Assembly: GCA_041166025.1 (NCBI GenBank)
Contig: JBEAMJ010000069.1
Span: 186,001-250,000, forward strand
Direction of reading: 5' to 3'
DNA length: 64,000 nucleotides
From: UBA7672 sp041166025
GTDB taxonomy: Bacteria > Pseudomonadota > Alphaproteobacteria > Caulobacterales > Hyphomonadaceae
Shown: piece by piece, positions 60,349 to 64,000 of the stretch
Layout of the letters: each line of letters begins with the position of its first letter
Numbering within the stretch: position 1 is the stretch's first letter
Program-made: the position numbers and the translations under genes
Notes under the pieces: model-generated
Databases searched by the model: none
Told to the model about the DNA's origin: nothing
Seen by the model: the letters and a program-made list of their open reading frames with translations, nothing else

Positions 60349-62133
60349 CTACTCGCGGACGTAGCGGCCCGGCGCGGGTTCGAGGCGCGGGATGCTTTCC
60401 GGGAAGGAGGCTGCAGCGTCGATCTTCTTGCCGGAGCGCCTGACCAGCCATGTCGCCCAATCCGGCCACCAGGAGCCGTCATGCGCCTCGGTGCCCGCCC
60501 GCCAGGCGTCGAGATCCTCGCCGGGGTCTGCGTCGCTGACCCAATAGCCATACTTCTTCTTGTCGGGATGATTGACGATCCCTGCGATATGGCCCGACTG
60601 CGCCAGGACGAAACGGCCCTCGCCCTTCAACCTCGACAGGCCTTTGAACGATGCCGTCCATGGCGCGATGTGGTCCTTCTCGCAGGCGACCACGTAGTGG
60701 GCGACCTTGATGTCGTCGAGGCCTATCTTGACGCCATCGATCTCGAACTGGCCGCGCGCGAAGACATTGTCGCGATAAAGCTGGGTCAGATACTCGTGCG
60801 CCATGCGCTCGGGCAGGCGGGTTGAGTCCTCGTTCCAGAACAGGAGGTCGAATTTAGGCCGCGCTTCGCCAAGGAGATAGGCCTTTACTGCGGGCCCATA
60901 AACGAGATCGTTCGGACGCAGGAAGCTGAACGTGCGCGCCATGATGCGCTGGTCGAGATAGCCCTTGCGCTGGGATTCAATCGCGATGCCCGAAATAAAC
61001 CCTTCGTCGATGAAGGCCTTCAGCGGACCGGGGTCTTCGAAATCGGTGAGGGCCGTGAAAAAGGTGCACGACTTCGCCGGGTTGTCCTGCTTCGTCTTTG
61101 CGAGCCAGGCCTGGGTCAGCGCCAGCGTCGTGCCGCCGATGCAGTAGCCGACAACGTTGATGCCGTCCTTGCCGTGCAGCTCGTCCACCTTCTGCATCGC
61201 CGGGACGATGCCGTCACGAACATAAGTGTCCATGCCGGCGGTACGCAGATCTTCCCGCGGGTTCTTCCAGCTGACGATGTAGACGGCGAAGCCCTGCTCG
61301 GTGAGCCATTTCACAAGCGAGGACTTTGGCTGGAGGTCAAGGATGTAGAACTTGTTGATCCAGGGTGGCACGAGCAGCAACGGTCGGGCATAGACCTTGT
61401 CCGTCACGGGTTCGTAGCGGATCAGCTGGAACAGGGGCGTCTCGTGGATCACATGGCCCTTGGTCGTGGCGAGTGTCTCACCGACCTTGAACGCTTCGGG
61501 ATCAGACAGCGTCACCAGCAGGTCGCCGCCATTGCGCTCGAGATCCTTGACCAGGTTTTCCAGCCCTTCAACGAGGGAGCGTCCGTTGGTCTCGACAGCC
61601 TTGCGGATGGCGACGGGGTTGGAGGCAAGGAAGTTCGCCGGGGAGAACATGTCCACCAGCTGATGCGTGAAGAAATGGATCTGCTCGGAGTGCTTCTCGT
61701 CCTCGCCCTCGGCCGCCGTGTCGGCGAGTGTTTCGAGATAGGCCGACATGATCTGGTACTGGCGTTTGAGGTAGTAGAAGAAGGGGTGCTTGCTCCACTC
61801 GTCGTCCGCGAAACGCGCATCGGGCGTCTCCGACTCCGCCTGCGGCATGCGCTGGGCGCCAGAAAGCATCGCCTGGGTCAGCTCGGCATAGAGCGCCGTC
61901 GTGTTCTGCCAGAACTGCAACTGGGTGCTGAACGTCTTCATCGGGTTGGTCATCCAGCTCTGCATCTGCCCGGCGGCGGCGCGGAGCAGGAGCGGCTGGC
62001 CCGGGCCCTCGACGCCGGGATTACGGACCTCGCGCCTGGACAGGGCGACAAAGAGTCGTTGCAGCAGGAAATTGATCCGCTGGAAGTTCTGGCCAAGCTC
62101 GAACGCGCCGAGGGAGCCCGTCTGGTCGTTCAT
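60349..62133 (-). CDS. phaC: Class I polyhydroxyalkanoate synthase
   Basis: PhaC polymerises 3-hydroxyacyl-CoA into PHA granules. The 594-residue product has the PhaC N-terminal domain, LLLVPPWINKFYILDLQPKS, the lipase-like box with nucleophile Cys331 (VVGYCIGGTT), the Asp region in DFEDPG and the His in LAQSGHIAGIVNHP. Size and motifs fit class I. No strong ribosome-binding site sits close to the ATG; AGGAGAG is ~18 bases upstream, so an internal start cannot be excluded. It is divergent to the hydrolase-phaR operon. Confidence 0.95.
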   Translation of the reverse strand: MNDQTGSLGAFELGQNFQRINFLLQRLFVALSRREVRNPGVEGPGQPLLLRAAAGQMQSWMTNPMKTFSTQLQFWQNTTALYAELTQAMLSGAQRMPQAESETPDARFADDEWSKHPFFYYLKRQYQIMSAYLETLADTAAEGEDEKHSEQIHFFTHQLVDMFSPANFLASNPVAIRKAVETNGRSLVEGLENLVKDLERNGGDLLVTLSDPEAFKVGETLATTKGHVIHETPLFQLIRYEPVTDKVYARPLLLVPPWINKFYILDLQPKSSLVKWLTEQGFAVYIVSWKNPREDLRTAGMDTYVRDGIVPAMQKVDELHGKDGINVVGYCIGGTTLALTQAWLAKTKQDNPAKSCTFFTALTDFEDPGPLKAFIDEGFISGIAIESQRKGYLDQRIMARTFSFLRPNDLVYGPAVKAYLLGEARPKFDLLFWNEDSTRLPERMAHEYLTQLYRDNVFARGQFEIDGVKIGLDDIKVAHYVVACEKDHIAPWTASFKGLSRLKGEGRFVLAQSGHIAGIVNHPDKKKYGYWVSDADPGEDLDAWRAGTEAHDGSWWPDWATWLVRRSGKKIDAAASFPESIPRLEPAPGRYVRE

Positions 62134-62292
62134 GGTGTGCCCGAAATCTCTCCTGTTCGATTGGTAACACTGGGCAGACCCCGGTCAAACGCCCAGCATC
62201 GCTGCCCGCGTGCGGCCCTGTGGCAAGTTTCGCCGCCCTGCGGCAAATCCGGGCTTCTTGATTTGAAAAGAGCCGTGTAGAGCCATCCAGAA

Positions 62293-62308
62293 TTGCTGCA
62301 CCTGCAAA
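62293..62308. promoter_or_regulatory. PHA operator candidate between phaC and the hydrolase-phaR operon
   Basis: TTGCTGCACCTGCAAA is the second copy of the 16-bp motif also found upstream of phasin. It lies 34 bp before the hydrolase ATG and 160 bp before the phaC start, so it could control both directions and give PhaR autoregulation. Confidence 0.65.
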
Positions 62309-62341
62309 CGTGTATTCGTCGGAACGGAGACGTCTTCGCCC

Positions 62342-63196
62342 ATGCAGCTTGGCTCGCTTGCGCCCTGGATCAAGCGCGAGACGCCCCTCTGGGAGGGGGA
62401 GCATTTTGTCGTGTCCGCCTCCGGCGCCGGGCGGGACGTGGTTTTTGTCCACGGCCTCGCCGCTTCGCCGGAATGCTGGGATGAGGCGACGCGTCTGGTT
62501 TCTGGCGTGCGGGCGCACACGATCCACATGCGGGGTTTTGGCGGGCTCGCGCCGAGCGGTTTCCGCAGCCCGATGAATTTTCTGAAGCCGATGGCTGACG
62601 CGCTCGCCGGATACATCCGCACGCTTCGGGTCGGGCCGGTTCCAGTCGTGGGACATTCCATGGGCGGCCTCGCCTCGCTGATGCTGGCGCGCGACCATGC
62701 CGATGTCGTGGACCGGACGATGGTGGTCGACGTGCCGGCCTTCTTCTCGGTTCTGATCACGCCGTTTGCAAACGCGACGTCGATGGCCCCGTTGGCGCAG
62801 CACTCGCGACGGACCTATGCCGAAAAATCGCGGGCCCAGCATCAGGACGACATCCGCCGGGCCAGTGCAAAGCTGGTGACCGGGCAGGACCAGCTTGAGC
62901 GTGTTGTCCGCTGGGGCCTGGCCTCCGATCGGGCGACGACCGCAGACGTGATGGCCGAGGTGATGGTGACCGACCTGCGTGGGGATCTCCGGCGCATCCA
63001 GTCGCCAGTGGATGTGGTCTATGCCTGGGACAAGGTGAGCCCTGCGTCGAAGATGGGGCTCGACCAGGTCTACGCCGCGGCCTATTCCGGCCTGGCGCAG
63101 GGTCGGCTTCATCGCATCGACGATGCGCGTCACTATGTGATGCTGGACCAGCCGGATGCATTCTATGGCGCCGTCAATGGCTGGCTGGCGCGGTAA
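62342..63196 (+). CDS. Alpha/beta hydrolase next to PHA genes
   Basis: The 284-residue product is an alpha/beta hydrolase with VFVHGLAAS (oxyanion hole), nucleophile Ser in VVGHSMGGLASLM, the acid region in VVYAWDK and the late His in DARHYVMLDQPDA. It is divergent to phaC and ends 9 bp before phaR, so it is likely coregulated with PHA metabolism and might be an oligomer hydrolase or a thioesterase. It lacks the type motifs of known intracellular PHA depolymerases. ATG 62342 follows no strong site. Confidence 0.88.
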   Translation: MQLGSLAPWIKRETPLWEGEHFVVSASGAGRDVVFVHGLAASPECWDEATRLVSGVRAHTIHMRGFGGLAPSGFRSPMNFLKPMADALAGYIRTLRVGPVPVVGHSMGGLASLMLARDHADVVDRTMVVDVPAFFSVLITPFANATSMAPLAQHSRRTYAEKSRAQHQDDIRRASAKLVTGQDQLERVVRWGLASDRATTADVMAEVMVTDLRGDLRRIQSPVDVVYAWDKVSPASKMGLDQVYAAAYSGLAQGRLHRIDDARHYVMLDQPDAFYGAVNGWLAR

Positions 63197-63205
63197 GGGC
63201 TCAGC

Positions 63206-63805
63206 ATGACACGCCGGAACGAGGACATGAGAGAACCCGAGATGATTGAGCTGCGGCGCTATCCCAGCCGGAAGCTCTACAACAAGAATGCCTCGAGCTA
63301 TGTGCGCCTTCCGGAAGTGGCCGAGATGGTTCGCAAGGGCGCCAATATCCGGGTGGAGGATACCGAGACGGGCGAGGACGTGACGCGCCAGGTCCTGCTG
63401 CAGATCATCGTGGAGCAGGAGGGGCAGGCTTCGGGGGCGGTCCTTTCGGCTGACCTGATGATGGACATGATCCGGCTACATCAGTCGAAGGCCTCCGAAA
63501 TCATGACCGGGCTGTTTGAGCAGTCCGTCGCCTTCATCCGGGCCCAGCAAGAGCAGCTGGCAAACCAGATGACCGGAGCGATGTCCGGCGCCATGCCCCA
63601 GCCCTGGAATGTCTTCGATCCGGGCGCCATGCAGGCAATGCAGGGCGAGTTCCAGAAAAGGCTCGCCACTTTCTGGGGCGGGGCAATGCCGGGCATGCCC
63701 ACCCCGGCTGCGAAGAAGGCCGAAGCGCCGGCGGCCACTGACGCAGACGAACTCAGGGCGCTGCGCGCCAGGCTCGAAGAGCTCGAGCGGCGGACGGCAA
63801 AATAG
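63206..63805 (+). CDS. phaR: PHA synthesis repressor PhaR
   Basis: PhaR binds DNA and PHA granules and represses phasin and often itself. The 199-residue product has the N-terminal PHB/PHA accumulation-regulator DNA-binding domain: ELRRYPSRKLYNKNASSYVR and LPEVAEMVRKGANIRVEDTE. A Met/Gln-rich middle and a coiled C-terminus follow (ELRALRARLEELERR). It is cotranscribed with the hydrolase. Alternative ATG 63227 is just inside. Confidence 0.95.
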   Translation: MTRRNEDMREPEMIELRRYPSRKLYNKNASSYVRLPEVAEMVRKGANIRVEDTETGEDVTRQVLLQIIVEQEGQASGAVLSADLMMDMIRLHQSKASEIMTGLFEQSVAFIRAQQEQLANQMTGAMSGAMPQPWNVFDPGAMQAMQGEFQKRLATFWGGAMPGMPTPAAKKAEAPAATDADELRALRARLEELERRTAK

Positions 63806-63806
63806 A

Positions 63807-64000
63807 TCAGTTGCTGATGCGCTCGTCGCGTCTGGCTTGCTTCAGCAGGTCATCGAGTTTCATCGGCGGCTGCTTCCACTTCTTCTCGGCGAAGAGCGGC
63901 GCCTGGTCGGCATAGTGCGGCGAGGCGGGGTCCAGCGTCGCCGAACCGTACTGGTGGATCGTGTCGATCCTGTAGGAGCCGTCGGGCGCCCAGTCGGCGA
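63807..64000 (-). CDS. Penicillin acylase family protein, C-terminal fragment at window edge
   Basis: The minus-strand frame is open from the right edge to a TGA at 63807-63809. Its 64 residues, with YRIDTIHQYGSATLDPASPH and YADQAPLFAEKKWKQPPM, match the end of penicillin/acyl-homoserine-lactone acylases (Ntn hydrolases secreted to the periplasm). Only the C-terminus is in the window. It converges with phaR, one base apart. Confidence 0.85.
   Translation of the reverse strand, partial: ADWAPDGSYRIDTIHQYGSATLDPASPHYADQAPLFAEKKWKQPPMKLDDLLKQARRDERISN

Noticed and set aside
1..64000. Mobile elements, prophage or CRISPR array
   Set aside because: I saw no transposase, integrase, phage structural gene, terminal inverted repeats or regularly spaced repeats. 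The tRNA-Ile is not followed by an integrase or a repeated 3' end.

Overview
This is high-GC alphaproteobacterial DNA, most like the Caulobacterales (Caulobacteraceae or Hyphomonadaceae). Three things support this. The flagellar order fliF-fliG-flbE-fliN-flbD-flhA, with sciP upstream, follows the Caulobacter arrangement. There are CtrA-type TTAA-N7-TTAA boxes and sigma-54 TGGC-N8-TTGC-type promoters in front of the flagellar operons. A class I polyhydroxyalkanoate (PHA) locus is present with phaC, phasin and phaR. Taxonomy is inferred from gene content, not from a marker gene.

Layout. 1-14200 is a flagellar cluster. The motor-switch/export operon (fliF to flhA, leftward) sits under two CtrA-like boxes, followed by the CtrA antagonist gene sciP. 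The hook operon fliK-flgD-flgE runs leftward and flgK-flgL runs rightward; they diverge from a region with two facing sigma-54 promoters and a central dyad, a likely binding site for the enhancer protein FlbD. 14295-28315 is mixed metabolism and repair: a tannase-family esterase, a 4Fe-4S photolyase, mnmA, small secreted proteins, a VOC protein shortened by internal deletion, a membrane-anchored DUF5675 protein, a crotonase, a thiolase, RidA, a short endonuclease V-like protein, an alcohol dehydrogenase and a DUF2332 protein. 28317-33660 is the glycine-cleavage operon gcvT-gcvH-(PaiB-like)-gcvPA-gcvPB, led by a tandem glycine riboswitch whose ribosome-binding site lies in a switching helix.

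33849-47797 holds a frameshifted pseudo-receiver protein, an epoxide hydrolase-like enzyme, panD, envelope proteins (SIMPL lipoprotein, beta-barrel, OmpA-like), a head-to-head pair of thiolase-family genes, a tRNA-Ile(CAT), an SDR, a serine hydrolase, and SOUL and fasciclin lipoproteins. 47902-58686 has two acyl-CoA dehydrogenases, a hydroxychromene-carboxylate isomerase-like protein, a coniferyl-aldehyde-type dehydrogenase, a single-pass membrane TIR-domain protein, a threonine aldolase-like enzyme and a GGDEF-EAL protein. 58870-63805 is the PHA locus: phasin, a divergent SEDS (FtsW/RodA)-like membrane protein cotranscribed with phaC, and a divergent alpha/beta hydrolase-phaR operon. A shared 16-bp motif lies upstream of phasin and between phaC and the hydrolase. 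The window ends inside a penicillin-acylase-family gene.

Best candidates for something new are the TIR-TM protein at 51863-53407, the SEDS-like protein in the phaC operon, the shared PHA operator motif and the DUF5675 membrane protein. Three genes show recent damage: the VOC internal deletion, a frameshift in the pseudo-receiver gene and a frameshift in a small secreted-protein gene. The two frameshifts could be sequencing errors. I saw no insertion sequence, prophage, CRISPR array or rRNA gene.
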